From Oligoflexaceae bacterium (GTDB lineage Bacteria; Bdellovibrionota_B; Oligoflexia; Oligoflexales; Oligoflexaceae), in contig CANGNB010000003.1 in the NCBI GenBank assembly GCA_947454545.1, positions 1 through 40,756 on the forward strand: a stretch of 40,756 nt of DNA, given 5' to 3'. Position 1 is the first letter of the stretch; every line of letters starts with the position of its first letter. The notes beneath the pieces were generated by a model. That model worked only from the letters and a program-made list of their open reading frames with translations, did not search any database and was not told where the DNA came from. This document shows, one piece after another, positions 7,646 through 17,182 of this stretch. Position numbers and translations under genes: made by a program.

Positions 7646-9580
7646 TTAACCCGCCTTGCGAAGATCCGTCGTCATGACTGGTAACGACTCTAAGGCGGAA
7701 AGGCGAACTCCCAGGATCAGCGTATCGCCCCCAAACTGCACTTGGATCCCTTGCCAATCGAGGAGGTAATTGAGGTTGGCACAGAGATCCTTGAGTTCGG
7801 CTGTCACCTCTGTCCCGCGGCATTGAAAGCGGATACGCAAGCGCTCGGGAGTTATCAAGGCAAAACTGACCGCAATCTCGTGACTCTTGGGATGCAGCGT
7901 CAAGAGCCGTCGGAAGAATCGCTCCAAACAGATCCCTAGGAAGCGCTGCTGTGCTAAGAGACGCGGACAGGATGCGACCTCTCCCGACCAGACAAGCTGC
8001 GCCGCCCGCTCGTCTCCCAAGCTCTCTTTGAGGCGCTGCTGGAGATCGTGCAAAAGAAAATGAAGATGAGTCCAATCCAAGGCCAGACCATCGACACCAC
8101 TCATCAGGCGAATATCACGAATCGCTTCTGTCATGCGTGTGATGCCTGCTCGCGAAGTGTTTACCATAAGGATGAGGGCTTGAAAGCTGTGATGGATTGT
8201 TTCCGCAACCTCGCGTGTTTCAGAGTCCCAAGTCTCGCGTGGCCCAAACAAACTTTCCACAGTCTTGGCCATCACAGGCACCTCCACCTGTAGGTAGTCA
8301 AGGGCAAGATCGGCTGCATGCAAAGGATTATTCCCACGATGCGCGAGGTCGGCGACCAGAGAAGCTCGCGAACTGATTTCATGCTCCAGCTTTTCTAAAC
8401 TTTGCTGCAGGGAGTCCTTGGCCTGCCGAAGCTCCTCGAGCAGATGCTCACGTTTCTGATTCATTTCTTCAGAGAGACCGCGCGAAAGGATGAAAAGATG
8501 AACAACGGTTCCAAGCAAAACAAAGGAATCCGTCCAGATCGTCTTCGGTATATACCCATAAGTGACCGCTAGAAAGGCCAAGTAGGACGCTAACAGCATC
8601 GTCCAAGCCAGGAGAAAATTCCGCCCAAGACTATCATTCTTTAGGCTTCTCTGTATGGCCAAAGAGATGAGGATCATCGTCCCCCCCGTCATACACACAT
8701 CGACTCCATACTGAACAAGTCTTGTGCCACCGAAAGCTAAACAGAACGCAAAGCCCCAACACAGCAAACTCATCCCATCTAAGACGCGCTTGCGCTTTGG
8801 AGCAAAGCTCCTCACCTGCAGAACATCCGTAAAAAAGTACACGATAAATATGGTACCAAGGCATCCAAGGATAGAACTCAGCTCAGCCAATTTCCGTGGC
8901 AGACCAAAAACAAAGGGATTACCTGCAAATAGCGAACTGATGAGGAGTAGGATAAAAGCATAGCAAGCAAAGTATGCATAGCGCCTCTGCCGATGGGAGA
9001 GTGCAAAGATCAGATGACTCAAAAAAGAGCCGATCGCAAGACCCATGATCAAAAAATTAAGCAAAGACTTGAGCTGCTCGTCTTGCAAATCTTCAGAGCT
9101 CAGATCGGTGAGGACAAAACCCGTCTCTACAGCATCAGGAAAGTACACACGTACCAGCAGCTGTTGCCCTACTTTCATATCCGGGAGATGGAACGATGGA
9201 TAGCGCGTCCTCTCGATAGGTGCCATCTTTTGCAAAGCCCCTTGTTCACCCACAAGCCAGAGTTCACAGGCGCTGATCATGGTGCTACTGAGTGCAAAAA
9301 ATTGCTCCTTTTCACCTTGGCTTGTAAGCTCGAGCAAAAACCAATGCTCTTCATCCGAATAGGTGCCAGGCATCTCAGAGGAGATGAAATCTTCGAGCTG
9401 CAGGGTGCGAAGCACATGCTCGGGAGGCATGCCCCTCGTGTCCAGGTGAAGATAGGCGCGCGGTTTGAGCCGCGGAGAAAATTCGAAGCCCTTAGCCCAC
9501 AGGGGAGCAAAGTCGAGAAAAAAAACCAAGAGGGAGCCAAACAACAGCATACTCTGCTTGCTCAACTGAGATCGAATCAT
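7646..9580 (-). CDS. 7TMR-DISM membrane signalling protein with degenerate histidine-kinase-like C-terminus
   Basis: N-terminal extracytoplasmic domain, 7TM region ('LNFLIMGLAIGSFLSHLIFALSHRQRRYAYFACYAF...'), DHp-like 'LADLAHRGNNPLHAADLALDYLQ'. No recognisable N/G1/G2 ATPase boxes. Start MIRSQLSK at 9580 forms an ATGA overlap with the upstream gene. Confidence 0.75.
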   Translation of the reverse strand: MIRSQLSKQSMLLFGSLLVFFLDFAPLWAKGFEFSPRLKPRAYLHLDTRGMPPEHVLRTLQLEDFISSEMPGTYSDEEHWFLLELTSQGEKEQFFALSSTMISACELWLVGEQGALQKMAPIERTRYPSFHLPDMKVGQQLLVRVYFPDAVETGFVLTDLSSEDLQDEQLKSLLNFLIMGLAIGSFLSHLIFALSHRQRRYAYFACYAFILLLISSLFAGNPFVFGLPRKLAELSSILGCLGTIFIVYFFTDVLQVRSFAPKRKRVLDGMSLLCWGFAFCLAFGGTRLVQYGVDVCMTGGTMILISLAIQRSLKNDSLGRNFLLAWTMLLASYLAFLAVTYGYIPKTIWTDSFVLLGTVVHLFILSRGLSEEMNQKREHLLEELRQAKDSLQQSLEKLEHEISSRASLVADLAHRGNNPLHAADLALDYLQVEVPVMAKTVESLFGPRETWDSETREVAETIHHSFQALILMVNTSRAGITRMTEAIRDIRLMSGVDGLALDWTHLHFLLHDLQQRLKESLGDERAAQLVWSGEVASCPRLLAQQRFLGICLERFFRRLLTLHPKSHEIAVSFALITPERLRIRFQCRGTEVTAELKDLCANLNYLLDWQGIQVQFGGDTLILGVRLSALESLPVMTTDLRKAG

Positions 9581-12500
9581 GATGCTTTGTCCTCCAGCTT
9601 GGTCGGACGCAGTCCTAAGCGTATGTGAAAGCATGGATAATCACGCTCCGTGTCATAGCTCAGATCACCGCCTGCGGTCGCGAGCAAGCGTCGTGACACA
9701 TGCAGTCCAATCCCTGAGCCTTGAGTTCCTTTGGTGGTAAACCCACGGACAAATAAACGCTGCTGAACATCGCGCGGGATAGGTGGACCTCCATTGGCGA
9801 CCTCTACAAAACAATCCGTTGTGGTCTCGCGTACTTGGACCCGTATCCAGCGGTCGCTTTCCGAGAGGTTTTGAATCGCATCACGCGCATTGAGAACGAG
9901 ATTGATGAGCACCTGGCACAGGGGTCCAGGCGCGATCGCAACTTCAAAGCGAGGACAGTTCACGTCCCAAACTATGGACTCGGAGCGTACCTTAGCTTCA
10001 ATCAACGACCACGCTTGGAGCCAGCAGTCATCGAGGGAGGCGAAAGCGTCTTTATCATCCATCCTAGAGTAAGCGAGCACGCTGGCTGTGAGACTGCGAC
10101 AGCGATCCATTGCACTTCTTAATGCTTTATACTCATTAAACATCCGGATCTGACTGCTGATATACCTCTGCTCAAAGTCACCCAAGTGCGAGAAAGAGCT
10201 GAGAATCTCGCCCAGAATCCCAAGGTCCAAGTCCAGTTCGGCCATATGATTGGCCAAGAAAAACAGCTCTGCTGAAGATTGTTTTGCAATCAGAGCCTGC
10301 AAGGCCTCAATGCGTGCCTGAAGCCCCTTGCTCAGCTGAGGCGCCAAAAGACTCTTGGTGAAAGATGCTTGGTACTTTTCATCGATGCCAAAGACCAAAG
10401 TTGAGAGGAGAGCATCGTCTTCCTGGAGCTTTTGGAATAACGAACCCTGCAGGATATTCTTCAGCTCGTGACTGAGATCACCAAAGAGCTCACCCAGCTG
10501 CAAGAGCTTGTCCTGCTCTTCGGATCGGGCCAAGTCTTGAAGGAGTCTGTGGCGTTCCACCATATTTTTCACACGCAGCCGCAGCTCTGCTGCAAAAATG
10601 GGCTTTGGCAGATAATCATCGACTCCGAGACGCAAACCGGCAAGACGATCCTCTTCACTGGCACGTGCCGTCACGAGAATGACCGGAATCTCGCTGAGCA
10701 GATGATCTTGCTTCATGAGCTTTAAGACATCTTCACCCGACATCTCTGGCATCATCATATCGAGGAGGACCAACTGAGGTCGGTTTCTTCGCATCATGTC
10801 AAGACCGATACGCCCCGACAGGGCTGTTTCCAAGTGATAGCCATCCAAACGAAGATTTCCAGCGATGACCTCACAGTTGGTCTCATTATCATCGATCACG
10901 AGAATGTGAATATCCTGATGGGCAGAGAGTTCTGCCGCTTTCGTTGCATCATCAGCCTGAGGATGGCTCACGCTTGTTAGGGCTATGACCTGATTCTGTT
11001 CTGTCTGTATGTAGACCTCAACCTGCTCCGCAGTAGCCTCAGGTATCGTGATCGTAAAAGTGCTTCCAACACCTGGCTCTGAGTGCAGATGAAGCTGACC
11101 ACCCATCAGATCAACCAAGCGTTTCACGAGTGTCAAACCTAAACCAGTGCCTTCATAGGCACGCCTCGCATCACCCTCAACCTGAGCAAACTCCTCAAAA
11201 ATCCTTTTATGAAAGGCTTCAGGAATCCCAATGCCTGTATCACTTACGATGATGCGCAATTCATGGCCACTGCGTTGCAGTTCCAAATGCACGGCATGCG
11301 CTTTGAGTGGTGTACGAAACTTGAAAGCATTGCCGATCAGGTTTCGTATGATCGTGTAGATCTTGTCCCTATCTCCGAGGAAATCTTTTTGGTCTACCTG
11401 GAAGGTCGAAGAATAAGAAATCAGAGCATCGCGTAGCTTTAGACCTTCAGCGAGCTGATCGACGTCCGCTGAGAGCTCCTCAAGGGAAAAACTTTGAACG
11501 TGAAGTTTGAGATCTCCCCCTTTGGCTTTGGCAAGATCTAGAATCGTATTGACCTGTGTTGTGAGCGAAAGAGCCAGTCGTAGCGCCTTGCTGAGCTGAA
11601 GGGAGCTTGCTTCTGTCACAGCCCCAAATTGCCCCTGACGCACCAGATCAATAAAGCCGATGATCCCGTTGAGAGGCGTGCGCAGTTCGTGGGAAATATT
11701 ATGAAAGAATTGGGTTCGAGCCTTTTCTTGGACTTGAAGGGCTAAGGTCAACTTTTCAGTCTGTTCAAAGGCATGAGAAAAGCGCTGAGCAAGAATAAAA
11801 GACTGGAGCAGCAAAAAGACAAAAAGGCCAAACGCAATCGAGTTATCGGGTTGTTTCCAGTTGAGTGCAAGAGTCCCAATGTCATTGGATGTCGTAGCAC
11901 AGAGCGTGAGTGTTCCTAAGAGAAAAAGGAAAGCTCCATCTCGCTTGGCGCGAATCGCGCGAGCCACACACAACACGGTATAGGTCATGTAAACGAACAT
12001 GATCAGATGGAAAGGAGGGGCTGTCCACTGCCAAAACCTAAAAGGCGTGAGCAAGATGACACTCACCAAGATACCACTGATCACCAAAAAAACTTGACCA
12101 GCACGTTCTGAAAACTCATCAGGAAAAAGTGCGCGCGTATAGTGAGCAAATGTGGGGACCGCTACGTAATAACTGATATACATCGCCCAAAGTATAGTCG
12201 TCTCACGATGGGGAGCTTGAACGAGTTCAAAGTAGAGCCCTCTCCCAACAAAAAGCGCTCGCCAGCTCACCAAGAAGCAAAACACAGCAAACAGCAACGG
12301 AGCTCGATTGCTAGGACGCAGACCAAAGAAGGCGAGATGATAGAGCCCAAGCAAAAGCAAACAGCTTGCCAATAGCACATCAGTATAGCGACCCAAAGAC
12401 TCCTCATGCTCGACCTTCGCCGCAAGCCCGATGCGAATTTTATTGTAAAGGCCCCCATACATGAATTCGGGATTGGCGATTCTTAGAGTGAGGACGACGG

Positions 12501-13014
12501 GCTCACCCTTGCTCTTAAATACGGGAAGCTGCTGTGGTCCTTCATCATCGAAACCATCGCGAGCGAGGAGCTGATCATTGGCCCAAAGTTCATACTGCAA
12601 AAAAGCTCGTACCGGATAGATGCGAAAGCTTTGATCTGCAGGCAAACCCTCGAGCACAAGCCGGAACACTCCCCAAGCTTGAGGGGCAAACGAACGGTCC
12701 GCACAGTCCATCTGCTGCCAATAGCCGGGAACAACAGTGCAATCGGGACTTCGTGTAAGATCAGGCCAGCCGGTAGAAGAATACCAAAAATCCCAAGCCT
12801 CCATGAGCTCTTGTCTCTGCTCCCAGCTGCTCTGCGCAAGATTGAGGCGCGCCTCTGCCTTCGCACTCGCCCCAAGGCAAGCACAGCAGATGATTCCTAA
12901 GATGAGCAGTCTACGGCAAAGCTCTAACATAGCTATCCTCAGGGGCTTTTTCGGATTTTGTAGGTAAAAGGTGAGCCAAGCGAGGGAGGGCAGGACTAGA
13001 ATAGCGAGAATCAC
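9577..13014 (-). CDS. 7TMR-DISM hybrid histidine kinase (HisKA-HATPase-REC plus second kinase module)
   Basis: 1145 aa. 'FFHNISHELRTPLNGIIGFIDL'; 'NLIGNAFKFRTP...DTGIGIPEAF...GTGLGLTLVKRLVDLMGG'; REC 'ILVIDDNETNCEVIAGNL...PQLVLLDMMMPEMSG'; second module 'GDLSHELKNILQG...LINLVLNARDAIQNL...GFTTKGTQGSGIGLHVSRRLL'. Confidence 0.9.
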   Translation of the reverse strand: MILAILVLPSLAWLTFYLQNPKKPLRIAMLELCRRLLILGIICCACLGASAKAEARLNLAQSSWEQRQELMEAWDFWYSSTGWPDLTRSPDCTVVPGYWQQMDCADRSFAPQAWGVFRLVLEGLPADQSFRIYPVRAFLQYELWANDQLLARDGFDDEGPQQLPVFKSKGEPVVLTLRIANPEFMYGGLYNKIRIGLAAKVEHEESLGRYTDVLLASCLLLLGLYHLAFFGLRPSNRAPLLFAVFCFLVSWRALFVGRGLYFELVQAPHRETTILWAMYISYYVAVPTFAHYTRALFPDEFSERAGQVFLVISGILVSVILLTPFRFWQWTAPPFHLIMFVYMTYTVLCVARAIRAKRDGAFLFLLGTLTLCATTSNDIGTLALNWKQPDNSIAFGLFVFLLLQSFILAQRFSHAFEQTEKLTLALQVQEKARTQFFHNISHELRTPLNGIIGFIDLVRQGQFGAVTEASSLQLSKALRLALSLTTQVNTILDLAKAKGGDLKLHVQSFSLEELSADVDQLAEGLKLRDALISYSSTFQVDQKDFLGDRDKIYTIIRNLIGNAFKFRTPLKAHAVHLELQRSGHELRIIVSDTGIGIPEAFHKRIFEEFAQVEGDARRAYEGTGLGLTLVKRLVDLMGGQLHLHSEPGVGSTFTITIPEATAEQVEVYIQTEQNQVIALTSVSHPQADDATKAAELSAHQDIHILVIDDNETNCEVIAGNLRLDGYHLETALSGRIGLDMMRRNRPQLVLLDMMMPEMSGEDVLKLMKQDHLLSEIPVILVTARASEEDRLAGLRLGVDDYLPKPIFAAELRLRVKNMVERHRLLQDLARSEEQDKLLQLGELFGDLSHELKNILQGSLFQKLQEDDALLSTLVFGIDEKYQASFTKSLLAPQLSKGLQARIEALQALIAKQSSAELFFLANHMAELDLDLGILGEILSSFSHLGDFEQRYISSQIRMFNEYKALRSAMDRCRSLTASVLAYSRMDDKDAFASLDDCWLQAWSLIEAKVRSESIVWDVNCPRFEVAIAPGPLCQVLINLVLNARDAIQNLSESDRWIRVQVRETTTDCFVEVANGGPPIPRDVQQRLFVRGFTTKGTQGSGIGLHVSRRLLATAGGDLSYDTERDYPCFHIRLGLRPTKLEDKAS

Positions 13015-13065
13015 GAAAGAAAATACAACTTTTTAGCAAACAACCAAAACCAAAACGCAAACGAC

Positions 13066-13090
13066 ACGTGAGATCGAAAGCACCTCACGT
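13066..13090 (-). terminator. stem-loop downstream of the 13129..13857 gene, possible terminator
   Basis: Perfect 7-bp inverted repeat ACGTGAG...CTCACGT with 11-nt loop. Minus-strand continuation is only moderately T-rich (GTCGTTTGCGTTTTGG). Confidence 0.35.
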
Positions 13091-13128
13091 ATCATCAGCA
13101 AGCACGGATCAGAAAGACCTATGAAGTC

Positions 13129-13857
13129 TTAGAGAGCAGCTTTGCAGGTATCGCTGAGCAAAGACTGTTCGAGAGCTTGAAGATCGAGCTGATCGTCAGG
13201 ACCGTGACCGCCTTTGGGACCGCGGTCACCAGGTCCATGTCCAGCGCCACGTCCTTGATCGGGGCCCATATCACCTGGATTATGCAGATGCATGCGACCG
13301 GCTCCGGGACCTTCATGCTTAGGCAAACCACAGGCTGTCACCAACGCTACAGCTTTGTCTTCGATCACCTGCAGCTCTGCAACATGCTCACTCACGCAGG
13401 TTTGAAAGGCCTCACGATCCGCTGCAAGAGCCTCTTTGTTGGAGGCCAGCAAAGCTTCTTTCTTACTGTGTTTCTCTTCGTGACTCAGACTTGCATCGTC
13501 ATGAATGGCTTTGAGCTGCGATTTGATCGACTCGCGCAAGGCCGAGTCGTGAGCGCAGATGCTTTCTTTTTCGGAACGAATCGCTTCGAGGGCAACCACA
13601 ACTTTGTCAAAGCTAAGCTTGGCTTCAGCCGACAAACGCTCAACCCAACCTTTCTGACGAACGCTGGCAGACTCTTCACTTTCTGGAGTGCTCCCCGAAT
13701 CCGTGAGGTTGACGCCACTCAAGCCTTCTTGAGCCGAAGCGGAAAGACTTTGATTTTGAGCAAGGGAGAGAGCGTCTTGGACAGCATTCTGCCCACATGC
13801 CCCTAAAAGGTAGATAGAACTGATAGTTACCATGGTTTTAAGAGAGGGCTTCTGCAT
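13129..13857 (-). CDS. hypothetical lipoprotein with helical middle and Gly/His/Pro/Asp-rich C-terminus
   Basis: Likely start MQKPSLKTMVTISSIYLLGAC (lipobox LGAC). C-terminus 'GPGAGRMHLHNPGDMGPDQGRGAGHGPGDRGPKGGHGPDDQ'. Confidence 0.7.
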   Translation of the reverse strand: MQKPSLKTMVTISSIYLLGACGQNAVQDALSLAQNQSLSASAQEGLSGVNLTDSGSTPESEESASVRQKGWVERLSAEAKLSFDKVVVALEAIRSEKESICAHDSALRESIKSQLKAIHDDASLSHEEKHSKKEALLASNKEALAADREAFQTCVSEHVAELQVIEDKAVALVTACGLPKHEGPGAGRMHLHNPGDMGPDQGRGAGHGPGDRGPKGGHGPDDQLDLQALEQSLLSDTCKAAL

Positions 13858-14056
13858 GCTTTCGATCTCCAAAGGGTGTTTCTCTTGGTCTACATCCTTA
13901 AGACGCACCAAGAGTCCGCTTCGTTTCCCCAAGGAGAAAAATTTCTTGCTCAGCCCCTATCGTCCCTTCCCCCATTCCAGTTTTCGAAGATATTATGGTC
14001 AGATAGCACGCAATTGGGGGGCTCTTCAAAGCTCGCCCTTACTTTTTTCTGAACCA

Positions 14057-15568
14057 ATGGGGGGTCAGAGCATGCATGTCCCTCGTCTGATGCTAATCCT
14101 ACAGGTCTGCTTTTTCCAGGGCTTAGCTATCGGGGCTGGCAGTTCCAAGGAAAGATTTCAGCAGGCCCTCGCATCTTTGGATAGAGGCGAACTTGAAGAG
14201 GGGCAGAGACTACTGGAAGGCCTTTATACAGAAGAGCCATCGAATCTGCTCTATGCCTTCAATCTCGCCCAGATTTCCTACCTTCAGAAGAACTATAAAA
14301 GGGCTGACGAACTCTATGCGCTTGTAGCTCAAAGCAGCTCGCCCCTGGCTCTTCCTGCTGCTCTTTACCGCGCTCAAGCTGACATGGATCAAGAACTCTG
14401 GATAGATGCTGAGGCGAGTCTCGCTCTGCTATCCGACCGTGAGCTTCCTAGCCAGCTCGCTCAATCTTATGCTGATACACGTCGCGAACTGATCAAGGGC
14501 ATGACACAAACAACTCGAGAGCTCCTGCATAAGGGGTCTCTTAAAGCTGCCCTGCCCTGGGTCGAACGTCTCGCTCTCTTGAGCAAGGAAAGTCGCTGGG
14601 TACGCCTTTCCTCGATCCTTCAGCAGCGCCTGGAACAACCCGATCAGAATCTCCCTCTGTCGCTTCATGATTTTGAGGATGAATCCTACGAGGCGCCTCT
14701 CGATAGCAAAGCTGGAACTGTTAAGATCGCTTGGGAACTCGGTTCGTCGACCAATCTCTATGCGGATGCATCTGGACGGGAAACAGCCTCACTTTGGAGT
14801 TCGCTGGGGCTAGATGGCAGGTCTGCTCTCATCACTTGGCATGGCCTGGATGGGCAAGCGCGCCTCTCCACAAGTTTGAGTGCTGCAGCCGAAAGCTCCA
14901 GCTATCGCTATGGTTTAACGGAAGCGGCCCTGCTTATGGGCACCCAGCTGTCCGACGCTATCTATGTGAGTGTAAGCCCCTCTCTCGGACTGCAGAGCAA
15001 TGCAGCCACGAGTCTTTGGTACAACGAAGGCCTCAGCCTGATGTTTGAAGATCAACTCAGTCCCCGTCTGATTGCAGGCCTCCGCTCAAGTTTTCATGCC
15101 CTTATCCCCAAAAATCAGAACTATCAGTATCTTGAGGGTAACGATCTGGCCTTCGACGCTTTTTTAAGCCTAAACCTTTCGTCTTTTTACCTCTCTCCCT
15201 ATGTGTATTGGGAGCAGATCAAAAATCACAACCTCATCGACACAGACTATCTGCTCCCCCTTTCCTATCAGGGGATGGGAGGGGGTGTTCAGCTGAGCTA
15301 TCGAAGCAGTGAAAAGACCAAGTTCAGCTTCGAGTGTTTCAGGACCTATCGCAACTATGCAGAAACAGCTATCCCGGACCAGACTCAACGCCAGGACCTC
15401 TATACCAGTCTCATGACCAAGTTTACTTATGAAGGTCCAGAGGACCTCTCCTGGATACTCAAGGCAAGTTTCACCCGAAACATCTCCTCGCTCGACTCAC
15501 AAAGCCAAGTTGCCGACAAGAACTATCAACAGCGCTCAGTCTCCATGGGCGTGCAATGGGAGCGATAA
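14057..15568 (+). CDS. TPR-containing putative outer-membrane beta-barrel protein
   Basis: ORF 13832..15568. Plausible starts ATG 14057 or 14072 before a signal peptide. TPR-like N-terminal half, then alternating amphipathic strands and C-terminal 'RSVSMGVQWER'. Confidence 0.65.
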   Translation: MGGQSMHVPRLMLILQVCFFQGLAIGAGSSKERFQQALASLDRGELEEGQRLLEGLYTEEPSNLLYAFNLAQISYLQKNYKRADELYALVAQSSSPLALPAALYRAQADMDQELWIDAEASLALLSDRELPSQLAQSYADTRRELIKGMTQTTRELLHKGSLKAALPWVERLALLSKESRWVRLSSILQQRLEQPDQNLPLSLHDFEDESYEAPLDSKAGTVKIAWELGSSTNLYADASGRETASLWSSLGLDGRSALITWHGLDGQARLSTSLSAAAESSSYRYGLTEAALLMGTQLSDAIYVSVSPSLGLQSNAATSLWYNEGLSLMFEDQLSPRLIAGLRSSFHALIPKNQNYQYLEGNDLAFDAFLSLNLSSFYLSPYVYWEQIKNHNLIDTDYLLPLSYQGMGGGVQLSYRSSEKTKFSFECFRTYRNYAETAIPDQTQRQDLYTSLMTKFTYEGPEDLSWILKASFTRNISSLDSQSQVADKNYQQRSVSMGVQWER

Positions 15569-15569
15569 A

Positions 15570-16154
15570 GTGAAAGTGATCGATTCTAAGGAGCTCACCC
15601 AAACCGTGCTCGCCGCTCAGAAGGGCGATGTAAAGGCTCTGGCTCTTCTCATCGAGACCACTCAGGATCGTCTCTATAAGTTCTGCCTCTATCTTTGCGG
15701 ACAGCGACCCTTGGCCCAGGACCTCTGCCAGGACACCTACATCAAAGTTCTGGAACATATTCATAAGCTTAAAAAGCCCGAGGGCTTTATGCCCTGGTTG
15801 CTGACGAGCGCAAAGAATCATTATTTCGATTACTTACGCTCGAGCGCCCAAAAAACTCTGCCCCTCGATCCCGACTTTGATCTCTCCGATGAGGCTCGTT
15901 CCTCTGAACAAACCGAGCAATTGCTGGAACTTAAGAAAGCGCTTGGGCAACTTTCCGCAGAAGATCGCCTGACTTTGCTCCTGGTCGACCTCGAAGGCTA
16001 CAGCTATCAAGAAGCCGCTGAGATTCAGGGCGTAAGCGAAAATGCCATGCGATCTCGGATCTTTAGAGCACGTCAGCAACTCCTAAAAAAAATTGATGAC
16101 GAGCGAAACGAAACCCAGGGCTCGACCGTCTCTCAAGTAAGGAGTCTGGTATGA
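15570..16154 (+). CDS. ECF-family RNA polymerase sigma factor
   Basis: Region 2 'TTQDRLYKFCLYLCGQRPLAQDLCQDTYIKVLEHI...FMPWLLTSAKNHYFDYLRSS'; region 4 'LSAEDRLTLLLVDLEGYSYQEAAEIQGVSENAMRSRIFRARQQLLKKI'. GTG start one nt after the preceding stop. Confidence 0.88.
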   Translation: MKVIDSKELTQTVLAAQKGDVKALALLIETTQDRLYKFCLYLCGQRPLAQDLCQDTYIKVLEHIHKLKKPEGFMPWLLTSAKNHYFDYLRSSAQKTLPLDPDFDLSDEARSSEQTEQLLELKKALGQLSAEDRLTLLLVDLEGYSYQEAAEIQGVSENAMRSRIFRARQQLLKKIDDERNETQGSTVSQVRSLV

Positions 16155-16705
16155 ATCACGAAGCTGATGACAAAAAGGCCCAAGATAGAAGCCGAGCGCT
16201 TTTTGCTGCTGCGCGTGAGGAGCGCATCGAAGCTCCTCTCTATCTCCAAACGCGAGTCTTAGCCCGTCTCAAGACTCAGCAAGACCAGACCCGAAGACTT
16301 CTGCGCTGGCGCATGTTCTCCCTTGCTCTCATGATTTTTTTGAGCTTAGCATCGGGACTCTTTCTAAAATCGAGACAGGAAAATGCGCCCTTTGTCGCCA
16401 CTGTTGATCGTCCGATGGCGGTAAAGATAGAGCTTGCCAGCGCGACTGATCTCAAAGCCACAGGCATCGAAATTATGCTTCCCGAGGGCGTCTCCTTTTA
16501 TTCCGAAACTCATACGAGTCTCGCAGAAGAGCGCAGCCTGCAGCTGACCCTGGATCCGAGTTTTGCTGGTGGCACCCTGCCTATCGTCATTCGTTCTCAA
16601 AGCCACGGCCTGAAAGAAATCAAAATTCGCTTCTACGGGAGCGAGCACGAGCTAATCTCAGAAAAATCCCTTACAATTCAGTTTAAGAAGGGGGATTTAT
16701 CATGA
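16151..16705 (+). CDS. putative single-pass membrane anti-sigma factor
   Basis: 184 aa. ATGA overlap with sigma factor; cytoplasmic N-terminus, one TM segment (MFSLALMIFLSLASGLFL), beta-rich extracytoplasmic C-terminus. Confidence 0.65.
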   Translation: MNHEADDKKAQDRSRALFAAAREERIEAPLYLQTRVLARLKTQQDQTRRLLRWRMFSLALMIFLSLASGLFLKSRQENAPFVATVDRPMAVKIELASATDLKATGIEIMLPEGVSFYSETHTSLAEERSLQLTLDPSFAGGTLPIVIRSQSHGLKEIKIRFYGSEHELISEKSLTIQFKKGDLS

Positions 16706-17127
16706 AAGCATGGTTCGTTCTCGCTATGCTCCTGCTCGGAACATCAGAAGCTCTTGCTGATCGAGTAATCTTTGCGGGTTCCGAGGACCTCAAAGAATTC
16801 GATAAACTCCTTGAGAAAAACAGGGTCCTTCCTCAACAGGTACCTGCCAAGCAGCCCAACAAAGCCCCCGAGGGTCAAAAATCAGGAGAGGGAAAAGCGC
16901 GCCTTCAAGACCGCCCCGAAAGGGATCCGAAAGGTGATCATGAAGGGCATGGAAAGGATCGCCCCGGTTTTGATAGGCCACTGGACCAGCTCGGAGAACG
17001 AGAGGGTGGCAAAGGTCCACATCCTGAAAGAAATGGGCCCCCACCTCGTCCCGAACACGACGAAAAAAACAAAAAGCAGCATGAGCATGGGAGAGACCGA
17101 GGCCCCCCTCCACCGCCAAAGAACTGA
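16702..17127 (+). CDS. exported low-complexity Pro/His/Gly/Asp/Lys-rich protein
   Basis: 141 aa with signal peptide MKAWFVLAMLLLGTSEALA. 'DHEGHGKDRPGFDRPLDQLGEREGGKGPHPERNGPPPRPEHDEKNKKQHEHGRDRGPPPPPKN'. ATGA overlap with the anti-sigma gene. Confidence 0.65.
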   Translation: MKAWFVLAMLLLGTSEALADRVIFAGSEDLKEFDKLLEKNRVLPQQVPAKQPNKAPEGQKSGEGKARLQDRPERDPKGDHEGHGKDRPGFDRPLDQLGEREGGKGPHPERNGPPPRPEHDEKNKKQHEHGRDRGPPPPPKN

Positions 17128-17182
17128 TGCTTTATCATGAAGCATCCGAATCAGCTGGCTTCCCGGCTTGAGACACAGACCC

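Noticed and set aside
7467-8075. 202-aa minus-strand ORF overlapping the 7TMR-DISM gene in another frame
   Set aside because: Low-complexity Ser/Arg-rich translation overlapping the better-supported frame 7646..9580.
17126-17146. Stem-loop GATGCTT-TATCATG-AAGCATC at the end of the ECF operon
   Set aside because: Perfect 7-bp stem but not followed by a T-run, so not called as an intrinsic terminator.
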